NCBI RefSeq assembly: GCF_037975245.1
Contig: NC_092571.1
Coordinates: 27,666,564 to 27,730,563, forward strand
Direction of reading: 5' to 3'
Length of the DNA: 64,000 nucleotides
Source: Apostichopus japonicus
Lineage: Eukaryota; Echinodermata; Holothuroidea; Aspidochirotida; Stichopodidae
Position numbers and translations under genes: made by a program. This document shows positions 49,554 through 60,129 of this stretch, one piece after another (within the stretch, counting starts at the first letter, position 1; each line of letters begins with the position of its first letter). A model generated the notes under the pieces. The model was not told where the DNA came from. It did no database searches and worked only from the letters and a program-made list of their open reading frames with translations.

Positions 49554-52500
49554 CCTCATTTGGTAGACACTGCAGATGCATATACTAAATACACACCTTG
49601 GACTCGCCCTCCAAGAGATTATGCTTAATTCATGCAAACAATATGTAATTTCCTACATTTCCATAATATGAAAGCAATTCCACTTATTTACAAATCAAAC
49701 ATCACCTCTCTACTATGTTCCTTTAAGAAAGAAGACTTGTGGATAGTCTTATGAGATCAGGATGATGGCGGCAGTCCTTATGAATTATTCATGAGATATG
49801 AGGGCGTAAAGCTCTTCAGCTACCGTTCCCTGAGGTTCTGTCTGTTTTAATTCTACCTACATCCCTGTAGAAGTTAGATTCCCTTTAGCCTTTTACTACT
49901 AACACAAAAAGCAAACATACCACTATGGAGAGCACAGAAAGAGAAAAGTTGTTAATATATGCTAATGATATGCATATCCGCAGGGGTGAATACATCTAAA
50001 AAATTTCCAAGAAGGTGACAGCTATATTTCGTTATATTTTGTTCACTTTCAATTATTTGAATATCATTACCATTTAGTCTGTGTAAATACATTGTAAATA
50101 GCTGATTTGCCTTTGAGCTGTACCCGATTCTTAGTTCATCCCAACCAAGAAAAATCAAACGCCATTGGTCTTTATAAAGTTTGAATTTTTTCAAATACTG
50201 CCCTCGTCACTAAATAATGTAGTTAGGACATATTAAGCCATGTTTTCCATGGCTATTATTCTTCAGACGATCGCACGAAATCCTTCTGCTATGATCGTGA
50301 ATAAAATTCTTCTTCTTTTCATTTTGTTGATGGGGTGGGGTAGAGGTGGGTAGGGGTGGGGTGGGATGCAGTGGATTGCGTGCATGGGACTAAACTTTTT
50401 CCAACACTGTGTGTTACTAAATTAATCAACAGAACTCAAGGCACAAGGATAACAGAAAGCTATGTATAGGAAATTCAGTTGCAGAATGGAAGCACCTAAG
50501 CCTAAGCTATTATGCGCGGACTCACATCTGTACATAAACGATGATTTATATGCATGGAATGTAAATCCGAATTAATCAACTGCTTCGAACATTATTTGCA
50601 GAATCATAGAATCAACACAGTCAATGAATAAATTACGAAATAAGAACAGAAGCAATGCATTTCAAAAAAGGAATTGTTTGTAACCCAGAGAAACCGGTTG
50701 GAAAACTTGGATGACGTCATCTGGAAGAAATCAAGGCTCCTAATGGCTCCGTTGTCCGTTCGTATAGTTTGACTCACATTCTTGGCGCTGGAGAATTACC
50801 ATGGTCATCAAAATATTATTTACCTTGAGAAAATATAACATTAGTGGCATCTCTACTGAGGAGAAGGAGAGAGAGAGAGAGTGAGGGGGGGGGGGGTGAA
50901 GGGTGCATGTACATACACAAATCACCCAGTACCTTCCATACATCTCCTGAACGTTAAGTACCATGACCCTAAACTTCACTATTAGCCGTCATTATTACAC
51001 TCATACAAGTGCTATTCTCATTCCTTCCTGTCCTGTAGGACTGTGCCGGTATAAAATATACTTTGATTCGTTGGTATAATAAAGACGAAGTAATCACTCT
51101 TGAAAGGACAGAAGAGTCAGAGAGAATGAGATGTATATTACGAGATTGATTCCCACGGAAAACTGTCAAAAGTTAATTTCACGCTTACGTGCCGGGTTAG
51201 CGCGACGTTGTAAACAAAGACCCTGCACTGCCACTTTCGTAAATCGTACCACTAGTGTTCAGATGCAGGTCGGTGGCTGTAATACCCCCAGCTCAGATGT
51301 GACATTTTTCTTTTATGGTCTAGGAGCCCGTGTTGCGTCTCCGTTGACGTCACTAAAGAACCCGGGAGGGCTGCGTGGAGGGCCAGTCAGAGGTCGACCA
51401 GAAGCGATATTCTATGTGGTGTGCGTGGATCTTTGCCTATGCGCAGAGGACCTAACGACCGCATGTCCACTGAAAATACATCGCCGTGATCTCATCAAAA
51501 TGAGTCTACAGAAGCTTACAAGAGCCATCATAATATTTCACAGAATGATTTGAAGATATATTAAGTTAGCGCCATCAGTCTTTACTCGTGGAAAGGCTTT
51601 TTAATCATGGCTCAAGAGAAGAAAGGAAGAAACTGCACAACCGGGTGAAAACAGAAGCATGATTGTAACGTCATAGTGACGTCTTTTTGTGGTATCGTTA
51701 AACATAAGGAAGATGTTTAAAAAAATACTATTATGTGATTGATATCTCAATATCCAACCAAGGATGTACGGTATATTTTACTACAAATGCACTGACGCCC
51801 GGAAAACAAAATTGGTTACCCAGTAACTTGGTTACCAAGTACGCTCATTGGCTACCAAATACGTTCCTTGGCCACCAAGTTCGCTCCTTGGTCACCAAAT
51901 TCCTTGCTGTGCATCTAAAGGTACTGATAGTGCGGCAAAATATAGTGCGTAGTCGAACCACGGTATAACACATCCATGGTGCACAGCACTGTGGTAATGC
52001 AGGAGAACCATTTTCATTGAGAGTTAAATTGCTGACTGATTACGCTAAATGAACAATGTATTGAGCGATTACGTTTTCTCTGCACTTCCGTGTTGTTTCA
52101 GTTTTTATAGAAAAGACGGATTGCATTATAAGAATGCGGAGAGTGGGAGGGAGGGAGGGGGATACTGACTAGGCGTAAACGCCCCTTAGATATGATATTA
52201 TTAGACTAGAATGGGCCTAGTAAAGGAAGATGGTCCTATTCGTCTGGAAACCGGCGAGCCGGCGGTTGCGAGGTTTAGTATTTGCTATAGGTTTAAGGTC
52301 ATTTCAAGGTTTAAGGTTAGTCCGGTTTTGTCCGGTTGTCCCGTGCGCCAAAAGGGCCTCTTATTTCAATGCCCCAGTGCAGACGGTTGGTTTACCGGTC
52401 GCAAGTTATGCCCAAGCTCACCATCATTAAGTTCCCTACGCCGTAAACCTCTATATTTATTTCTACGTTTACAGTGTGCGTTTCGTTCTTAGCGAGGTTG

Positions 52501-53975
52501 ATATGATTGTGAGTGGAGGTATGAGGTAGAGATAATCTATATATAACACGGGTCACTTGATCTGAAACTTGAATGCAAACGCTTTTGATTTCTGTGCTCT
52601 GGATATACACTCAGGTGGATCGACGTGTATAAAAAGAATGCCACACAGTATGAGCTTGTAAAATTAAAATTAAAAATATTGATAATAAATCAATCAATTG
52701 ATAGCCAACATAACAAGCAGATCTTATATAGCACAATTTAAAAATTCATTTCACTCTAACGGAAAAGAAAAGAAAAATGTTCATATTGAGTATTGGAAAC
52801 GAATCTTTACATCGAGAAGCCTTTCCATATTGGAACCGGGAGGGGAGGGAGGGGGGGGGGGTAGCCTTTTGTCAACCATCAGCTCACTGAAAGACCGATA
52901 CAAGAACGCGAAACGCGAAATGGCAGAGTCGAGTATTTCTAAACCGTGTTGCTCCCTGCATAAGTATTACCCATGCTGCATATTTATTATTTCGTTTCTC
53001 TTTGTTTATCAATTAATATTTTTAATTGCATCATAAAGCAAAAACATGTTTTTGTTGTGGTAAGGTTTATATTTAAGCTTTCCCAAACTGCGGATTTTGT
53101 ATAAACAAGTACATTTACAAATCATTCGTAAATGACATAGCAGTAAACAAAAGAAACAGCATCAAAATTGATTCTGTTTCATAAGTGAGCATTTTCCATG
53201 TCAATGGTTTTGAATATTACATGATTTATATAATGAATTAACTATTTTTTGTATATTTTTTTTTAAGATGATGTTTTTTCCCACTGTAGCCAGAGATTAT
53301 AACTTTTGGGGAATTTTTTTGATGTATTCACATTCAAATAGAAGAAAAAAAGGCATCTTACAGTAAGAATGCGCTCACATTAAAAGACTCAATTATGAAT
53401 GAAGGGGATGGGAAGGGGAGGGGGGAAAGGGTCGGGAGGGTCGGGAAGAGTGATGTAAGAACGACACAGATAGATCAGGAGCACTATTCAAATATATGAC
53501 TTTGATAATAACTTTCATAACATTAGCTAACTTTATCCTTTGTCTTTGAAAAATGCATGAATTGTCCGAGAACTGGGTTAGTGATCGATTTCCAGAAGTA
53601 TGGAATTGACTTTTGAGTGTATATAGTCTAACATGAAATATTACTTTCTTTATGACCAGACCTTACATGCATTGGGTCACATTACCCAGATAATCACAAA
53701 CGGTCTAGACCTACTGACGTCATTCGATCATACATAACATGTGATCAATAATATGTCTGCTTATTCGCTAATGTCATTGCCAGGTCCTTTTGACATGTTA
53801 ATTTGCTTTATATCAACATAATCAAGATTTTGGTAAACATAATTTAGTTTACAAACTATTTCATAATAAATCAATGTCTATTTTGTTAGTAGATTCCATG
53901 GACAGAAAGACTAAATCGTAACCCAAGGGATATATTTGTTTGTTCGAAAATAATGGAAAACAGACAATATATCAT

Positions 53976-53979
<4 letters not shown>

Positions 53980-54025
<46 letters not shown>
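53980..54025. repeat. (AT)n microsatellite
   Basis: About 23 AT dinucleotides, 100 bp to the left of the (AT)n that flanks the DIRS-type element. Confidence 0.95.
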
Positions 54026-54029
<4 letters not shown>

Positions 54030-54127
54030 ATCATTTTGAGTAACGTTTACAATGATATAACATAATTAATGCCAATTTGTAGACCGTAGAATAATTTATA
54101 TATATAGCAATACTGTGATTCGCTTCT

Positions 54128-54129
<2 letters not shown>

Positions 54130-54194
<65 letters not shown>
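54130..54194. repeat. (AT)n microsatellite at the left edge of the DIRS-type element
   Basis: About 33 AT dinucleotides run directly into the element's left terminus. Another (AT)n lies at the right terminus (60051-60125), as if the element had inserted in one AT tract. Confidence 0.95.
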
Positions 54195-54201
<7 letters not shown>

Positions 54202-54230
54202 AACTTACTGGTTTATATATTTACGAGTGA

Positions 54231-54343
54231 CCCACTTACCTGTCTCCCCACAACCTAAGCACCGCATTCTACCGTGTCTAGTATGCCCTGGTAATCTTTT
54301 AACACTGTACACCCTCACTGACCCTAGTGACCTCCTTCATTTT
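54231..54343 (+). repeat. DIRS-type element, inverted terminal repeat at the 3' (left) end
   Basis: 113 bp from CCCACTTACCTGTCTCCCC to GACCTCCTTCATTTT, the exact complement of 59926-60038 by eye. Confidence 0.95.
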
Positions 54344-54780
54344 GAGACCACTTCTTCCCAAAGTGGCCCCTGACGCGACCTCGGGGAAGGTGGCGGGTAA
54401 ACCCTGCCACCCGCCGAGCTCGCCGAGAAGGAAAAATCTTACGCTAACAAAGACTGCTGACGACTCCAGGCGGAGGGTGGAACCCACCCCGAACAGTCGG
54501 GGTGGGGGTCCGCCCTCCGTCACCCCGTAGGCGTGCCTCCCCCTACACTTACAGAGGCCTAATTGAACAAGGGGACGAGGCCCATACTACCTTAGATGGT
54601 AAAGAGTAACCTGGTATACCAAACTAAGGAAACAACACCCACCGATAGACACGTAGCCGCAGGCAACCCAGGGGGTGGCGATGTCTATCGACGAGAACGC
54701 GAGGAGTCATGAGTCAGGTCGAACGACCGCTCCCCCGTCCGGCTGCGTCCCACCTCCCTCGGGGGAGGATGGCGGGAAAT

Positions 54781-54880
54781 GGAGACAGGTAAGTGGGTCA
54801 CTCGTAAATATATAAACCAGTAAGTTTTATAATATTTACTTCGTTCCCCACTTACCTGTCTCCCAACAACCTAAGCACCG
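54781..54880. repeat. DIRS-type internal complementary region
   Basis: 54781-54833 is the complement of the left end 54195-54247. From about 54834 to 54880 it is the complement of the right end 60005-60050 (CCCAACA for CCCCACA). The two ends therefore meet here as they would in a circular intermediate. It overlaps the end of the recombinase frame at 54871. Confidence 0.9.
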
Positions 54881-55830
54881 AGTGGCACTGCCCGATGGTG
54901 GGAGGCCCGAGGGGTGGGACCCCCGGAGATCGTATCACCGAGCGACCAAAGCCAAATCGGCCTGTGATATGTCCGATAAGTAGCAGGCGACGAAGCGATT
55001 GGAGTCTTCCACGCCGTCGTCTTGCAGACGTCCACTATCGGAAAACCTGCGAACAGGGCTGTAGAAGCAGTGAAACCCCTGCTGTTGTGAGACATGGATC
55101 TGCCTGGACCTGTAGCCAGAGGGCGGATGGTTTCCACCAAACAGCGGGACAAGGTATCCACCCAGGCTGCTGAGTGGGGCACTCGAAGGAGGAAGAACAG
55201 AGATGTCGAAGTACCCAAGAGATCTTGTGTTCTGTTGAGGTACCACTTCAGTGCCCTAATGGGAACCATACTGTAGTCTGTCCTCGGGGATCAAAGAGAA
55301 GGTCTTGATCTCTGGGATGATGATGTCTCCCGGTAGGAGAGCCCAAACCTGGTTCTAGCGAAGAAGGAGGGGTCGAGAACTATCAGCACCCCACAAACCG
55401 TAGGACTGAAGGCACCTTAGTCAAGGCGTGCCGTTGTTGCCTGGCGTGGAGCCGTAGAGGAAGCCCCTGATGGAAGGCGGCAATAGCCGAACGATAGTTC
55501 TTGATCGTCGAAAACCCTGCCTCCCTTCTTGGGACAGTGTGGGTAAGGAGTCGGCGATCAAGGTTAGAAAGGCCATGGTAGGCAGAGTCTGTCTCGTTCG
55601 GCATACTCCGAATCTCCGTAGGCAGAAAACGTAAGTCGCCACGGTTGTTCTCACTCTGGCGGCCAAAGTCCTTTCTGTCTAAGGGAACACCAGACAATTT
55701 CCAGGCACCTAATTGTAGGCCCTTGCTGTCCGGGTGAGCCAGCGCCCCCTGTCTATGGGACAACCGACTGTGGTTTGTCCGGCAGGATCGCCGGCTCGTC
55801 CGCGAGGAGCTGGAGAACTTTTGCCCGAAC
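54871..55830 (-). pseudogene. DIRS-type tyrosine recombinase, frameshifted
   Basis: Two minus-strand frames together resemble the recombinase of DIRS/Ngaro elements. The N-terminal part (55763-55383) has GLQLGAWKLSG and STIKNYRSAIAAFHQG, typical of the SAM-like arm. The C-terminal part (55269-54871) has ALKWYLNRT, HNSRGFTASTALFAGFP and DVCKTTAWKTP, the box carrying the catalytic His-x-x-Arg (HNSR) and the following Trp. The nucleophilic Tyr is expected soon after; a TYRTYH stretch is present. The parts lie in different frames and about 110 bp between them are not aligned, so no intact enzyme is encoded. Confidence 0.8.
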
Positions 55831-55889
55831 CAGGGTCAGCGGGGCCACTATGATGGCTGATCATGCCAAGAGGGGGTGATGTAAGCTTC

Positions 55890-56541
55890 CGGTCCGTTTC
55901 GCGACAGGGACCTGGCGTTATGTGGAAGGCCTGCGGGTGGGACCGCCTGAAACAAAGATGAGCAGCCCATTGTTGCCCTGTGTCGCAATCAGGTCTATCA
56001 GAGGTCTGCCGAACATGTGGAAAAACCTACTTCATGTTCGTTGCGAAAGAGTCCACTCGTCAGGGTGGAGCTGTCCCCTGGGCAGAGCATCGGCCATCAC
56101 ATTCTCCTTTCTGGCTATCTGAGAGACTCGTAGGGCCGTGCCAGATTCTATAGCTGTGGTGAGGGTCTCCCTTGCCAGACGGCAATATCTCTCTGACCTG
56201 GTGCCACCATGTCTGTTGACGTAGGTTCAATATGTTACCACCGTCGTGTTGTCTGAGAGGATGGTGGTCAAAATGCCCCGTACCTGGGCGCCGGAGGACT
56301 CCAGAGAGCCCAACCCCCTGTATCTGCTGCTAAAGAAGTCAAGGACAGCGGCCTGTATGGTGACCTTGTTAGCGCTTGCAGGACAGCCGCACCCGCAGTA
56401 CTGTTTCAGTACCACAGTAACGCTGATGACTCCTTCAGTTATCAACCCGTTGCAATCAGAAAACTCTGAAGAAAAGGAATGTCCTGATGACGTAAACCTA
56501 AGCTGTACCCTGTAGGGAGGTTTAATGGAGGTTCTTTCCAT
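55890..56541 (-). pseudogene. DIRS-type RNase H domain remnant
   Basis: Minus-strand sequence reads ILTTILSDNTTVVTY, then after a stop codon YVNRHGGTRSE, VSQIARKENVMADALPRG and HPDEWTLS, then past another stop LIDLIATQGNN. SDNTT, NRHGG, the ADALSRG-like word and DL.AT..N occur in this order in RNase H regions of DIRS-type polyproteins. Stops near 56232 and 56030 break it. No YxDD-type reverse-transcriptase motif was found upstream. Confidence 0.75.
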
Positions 56542-56639
56542 GATAAAAAATATTAATCATAATATTGAGGAAAGAAAAGGCGTAGATCTATTGAAAGATA
56601 ATGATGCCAGAGGCGCCTAACAATATTACCCTGGTCAAC

Positions 56640-56795
56640 GAAAACCTGTCAAACATAGAGACAAGTATCTCCTGGATGGGAAGCTGCAGTGACGAAAAAG
56701 TGCCTTGCCCAAGGAAACAACTGAATCATCCGGCCAGGACTCAAACCTGCAAGCCTTAGATCACCAGTCCACTGCCTTCACCACTTGACCACAGT
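56640..56795 (-). repeat. tRNA-derived SINE inside the DIRS-type element
   Basis: Read on the minus strand, the head (56795 downward) has TGGTCAAGTGGTGAAGGCA (A-box-like) and GGTTTGAGTCC (B box), followed by TTCCTTGGGCAAGGCACTTT, a motif common in metazoan tRNA-SINEs. It is a different family from the next SINE. Confidence 0.75.
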
Positions 56796-56994
56796 ACTCT
56801 CCAAAAATGAGTACTGAAAGTACAGAATCTCACTCTGCTGAGTGAGTACAGAATCTTAAACAATGCTACCCTGCTACAAAAAATGAGTACTGAATGGATA
56901 GCTTGCTTCATCAGAATCTTAAACAAAGCTACACTGCTACTGTTTATGTGACTCCTACAACTATATGTATGTATTTAAGAACGTATTTAGGATC

Positions 56995-57205
56995 ATCCTG
57001 CAAGTAGGAACTAGTGAAGAAGCCTCACTGGCTTAACAAAGCTGCAAGCTGACTGAAGTCAGTTTCTTACATACAAATTTAACGTCCATGATTATGAAAA
57101 GTCAACAACTCTGTAGCTGGACAACATACATTAATCTTGGGTGACTTGAACCGGGGACCTTATGACTGAAAGGCTATAACCCTGAGCTAACTGAGCTATA
57201 GTTGC
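56995..57205 (-). repeat. tRNA-derived SINE, same family as 6019-6214
   Basis: On the minus strand the head reads TAGCTCAGTTAGCTCAGGG (A-box region) and CCCCGGTTCAAGTCACCC (B box). The body shares AACGTCCATG, GCAAG.AGGAACT and GAAGAAGCC with the SINE near 6.1 kb. It sits where reverse transcriptase would be expected in the DIRS-type element. Confidence 0.8.
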
Positions 57206-57529
57206 CAATGTACTAAGTAACGAGACTGTACTAGAATCGCTTCAGTTTTGCGCATTTTAACATGCTCTGGAGGGGGTTCCACAAGCGTTTTAAACAACAA
57301 AACACAAGTAAGGTTTCAAACCTAGACATATGGCGATGAATTATAATGAGAGAGAAGTATAGTTAGCGAGGAGAATATGACCCATGAATGCCCAGGAAAT
57401 CTATGTCATGTCCTGGTTTCTGCTGGTACTCGTTAAACACACATTTGGGATGTGTAGTGATAAATGGTGTAGCGATTGCAGTGTCTTTCCGAAATTGATT
57501 CGAACCTGTCGTCGCAGCTCAAGCTGCTA

Positions 57530-58660
57530 GTTCCGGGGGGCAACACTCCCCTGATGAAAGAGACTTTTCCCCCTCTTGGAAGCGGGATTAACTTTGAGGC
57601 TGGGGATAAGTATATCTCCGTTTGCCATGGGAACCTCGCTCGGGCCGGCTTTCTCGGGCCGGCTCCTGGGATCCGGAGTGCAACCTCGGTTCCGCACTCC
57701 CTGTGAGGTCTCGCCGGACCCGCGGTCTCGTCGGACCCGGGCCCTCGGAGCCCATCTCTGTGTGCGTACCTAGCCGGGTACCACTCCCCTCGACCCGGAC
57801 ATTCTGTCCGTTCCGGTCGGAATTTCAAATGGGCTATTTATTGGCCTTGAGCCTTGCCCTTGCCTTCCCCCTTGGTCATAGAATCCGGACGGTGCCGGGA
57901 CCTTGGGGGCAATATCTCTTTCTCCTCTCTCTCTCTCCTCCGGCCTCTCTCGCCGGACTCGGGCTCCCGGAGCCTATCTCTGTGTGCGTACCACGCCGGG
58001 TACCACTCTCCTCGACCCGGACATTCCGTCCGTTCCGGTCGGAACTTCTAATGGGCTTTTTATTGGCATTGAGCCTTGCCTTCCTTGGTTCGGAGGGGAA
58101 CGTCTGTTCCGGGCTCCTTCTGAGGTCTCGCCGGACCCTGGCTCTCCGGAGCCCCTCTCTTTGCGCGCACCACAACGGGTGCCGCTCTCTGCGACCCGGA
58201 CGGACTGTCCGCTCTGGCCGTCTTTGTCATGGGCTTTTGGTTGGCCGAAGCCTTGCCCTTGCCCTTGGTACTACATCCGGACAACGCCGGCACCTTGGGT
58301 GGCAAAATCTCCTCCTCTCTCTCCATCTCTCTCTCTCTCTCTCATGGGCTTTTTTGCTGGCCGAAGCCTTACCCTTGCCCTTGGTACTACATCCGGACAA
58401 CACCCGCAGCTTGGGTGGCAAAACTCTCCTCCTCTTTCTCCGCCTCTCCATCTCTCTCTCCACCTCTCCCTCTTCTCCGGCCCTCTCATGGCCTCTCTCC
58501 ATCTCAACTCCCACCAACTCTCTCACTTCCTCTTCATCTCCTGTCTCTCCTCCGATTCCCTCCAGGGGAACTGTGGGTTCGGTGATAGATCTAACCTGTC
58601 CCGGCCTGCTAGCCAGGTGTCGATGTGCTGCCACTGTCTGGTGTGAAAACAATACAGACT
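57530..58660 (-). repeat. GC-rich repeat block in the DIRS-type element, possible gag remnant
   Basis: Units of about 216 bp and then about 117 bp recur. TCTGTGTGCGTACC..GCCGGGTACC occurs at about 57757 and 57974 and a relative (GCGCGCACC) at 58163; ATGGGCTTTT.. TTGGCC and ACTACATCCGGACAAC also recur. Minus-strand frames are rich in Arg, Glu and Lys. They change frame often and contain no zinc knuckle, so a gag origin is only positional. Plus-strand frames here (up to 346 codons) are Ser/Pro/Leu low-complexity shadows. Confidence 0.5.
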
Positions 58661-58849
58661 AGACAGAGGTCTCGGAACAACGAACAGTTCACACATTTAA
58701 GGTGGCTTCGAGACATGTCTGAGAAACCCACGTTAAGGAGAGACTAACGGCGAATAGTCTAACGTATAACAAACGGAACGACTATAAGGAGGAAGTAGGG
58801 TGGGACGTATGCTAACAGAGAGTAAAGTTACGTGACAAAAACAACGCGC

Positions 58850-59710
58850 CCCGCTAGAGGCTCGCGGCTTACAAAGTACGCTACAATAGTGAAAAAACTT
58901 CCCACACTTAGAAGCGAACACGTAACTAGAATACATGAAGGAAAAAGGACGAAGCATGTAACCAAGGGAGAGAACCCTTCTATCCGCGTAAAGAGCGGGA
59001 AGGGAGGAACAAGGCTACGAGGTACGCCCCAAGTGAAACTCCCGACACTTAGGAGGCGCACGAGTAGCGAAACCCATGGAGAAACATGAAAATATATACA
59101 AATATATGAAGGTTCAAACATGAAACAACAACAACGTAATCGAACCGCCTATCCGCCTAGTATTGGATAGGAGTTCGCGGCTTACAAGATACGTTACAAG
59201 GGGAAACACTTCCGACATATGGAAGCAACGTAACTAAACATATATGTATCGAAAAACTTGTAAAAAGGACGAAACATGTATATAAGGGAGAGAACCCCCC
59301 TAACCGCGAACCAGCGGAGGGGGGAACAAGGCTACGAGGTACGCCCCAAGTCATGAGACTCAGGGAGCGCACGTAGCAACAACTGGAGAAAACATGAAAA
59401 TATACAACAATATATGAGAACAAGGTTACTCCCGTCTTAACATGACAAAACAACGAAACGAACCGTCTAACTCGACTAGCTAGTTGATAGCGGAACGTGG
59501 TTACAAACTACGCTACAAAAGTGAAAACCCACACTAAAAGCGTAAAAGGTAACGAAAGTACATGAAACAAGCAAAACATCTTATGAGAAGTATGAAAGCT
59601 GAAAAACATGTACATAAGAAAACACATGCCTATCCGCGTAAACAAGGCGGAAAAAGGCAAACGAACGAAGTAGTCTCGCAGAACTACTACCTGTGAAAAC
59701 AACGTTACGC
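58850..59710. repeat. Tandem repeat, about 318 bp x 3, in the 5' part of the DIRS-type element
   Basis: TCGCGGCTTACAA-type starts occur near 58857, 59175 and (diverged) 59492. Each unit continues with AAGCGAACACGTAACTA-, AAGGACGAA- and GGAACAAGGCTACGAGGTAC-type words. No coding frame is conserved between units. Confidence 0.75.
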
Positions 59711-59925
59711 TAAAAAAACGAACGCATGGGCGAGAGTGTACATAAAAAACAGCCCCAAAACACCCTTCCCTACAAGAAAAGGATACTTATCAGGCTGGAA
59801 AAGATGTTGGAAGTCTAGAACTCCTGATAGGAAACTTCTAGGTATAATAATCCAAGGTATCCGGGCGAAATTCGGCGAAAAAATTTTCCCAATCCGAAAA
59901 CACTATGAGACACTTTGGTGGTAGA

Positions 59926-60038
59926 AAAATGAAGGAGGTCACTAGGGTCAGTGAGGGTGTACAGTGTTAAAAGATTACCAGGGCATACTAGACACGGTAG
60001 AATGCGGTGCTTAGGTTGTGGGGAGACAGGTAAGTGGG
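59926..60038 (-). repeat. DIRS-type element, inverted terminal repeat at the 5' (right) end
   Basis: Exact complement of 54231-54343. Followed by the short extension GAACGAAGTAAA and then (TA)n. Confidence 0.95.
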
Positions 60039-60049
60039 GAACGAAGTAA

Positions 60050-60050
<1 letters not shown>

Positions 60051-60113
<63 letters not shown>

Positions 60114-60125
60114 ATATATATATAT
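60051..60125. repeat. (TA)n microsatellite at the right edge of the DIRS-type element
   Basis: About 75 bp of TA with two AAATA/TTTA interruptions, directly abutting the element. Confidence 0.95.
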
Positions 60126-60129
60126 ACAG

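Larger units (their letters stand above)
54195..60050 (-). mobile_element. DIRS-type tyrosine-recombinase retrotransposon, non-autonomous, 5.86 kb
   Basis: Minus-strand element, 5' end at 60050. Inverted terminal repeats 54231-54343 and 59926-60038 (113 bp) read as identical. Unique end extensions lie outside them: 54195-54230 on the left and 60039-60050 on the right. An internal block at 54781-54880 joins the complement of the left end (53 bp, exact) head-to-head with the complement of the right end (about 46 bp, one mismatch). This is the internal complementary region that defines DIRS elements and serves circle formation in the accepted model. RNase H-like (about 56330-55890) and tyrosine-recombinase-like (about 55830-54871) sequences are recognisable but broken. 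No reverse transcriptase is seen; SINEs occupy its place. Intact ends with dead genes suggest mobilisation in trans. Confidence 0.9.

Noticed and set aside
51131-51553. 140-codon plus-strand frame as a gene
   Set aside because: No recognisable domain, no codon or splice support; kept only as a compositional oddity.
52211-52492. 93-codon plus-strand frame near 52.3 kb
   Set aside because: No family resemblance; the locally GC-rich sequence looks like an old repeat.
57622-58662. 346-codon plus-strand frame
   Set aside because: Ser/Pro/Leu-rich low complexity in a tandem-repeat block, opposite to the coding direction of the DIRS-type element.
58940-59285. GGACGAA words in the 318-bp repeats as hammerheads
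   Set aside because: No CUGANGA box or GUCC partner precedes them.
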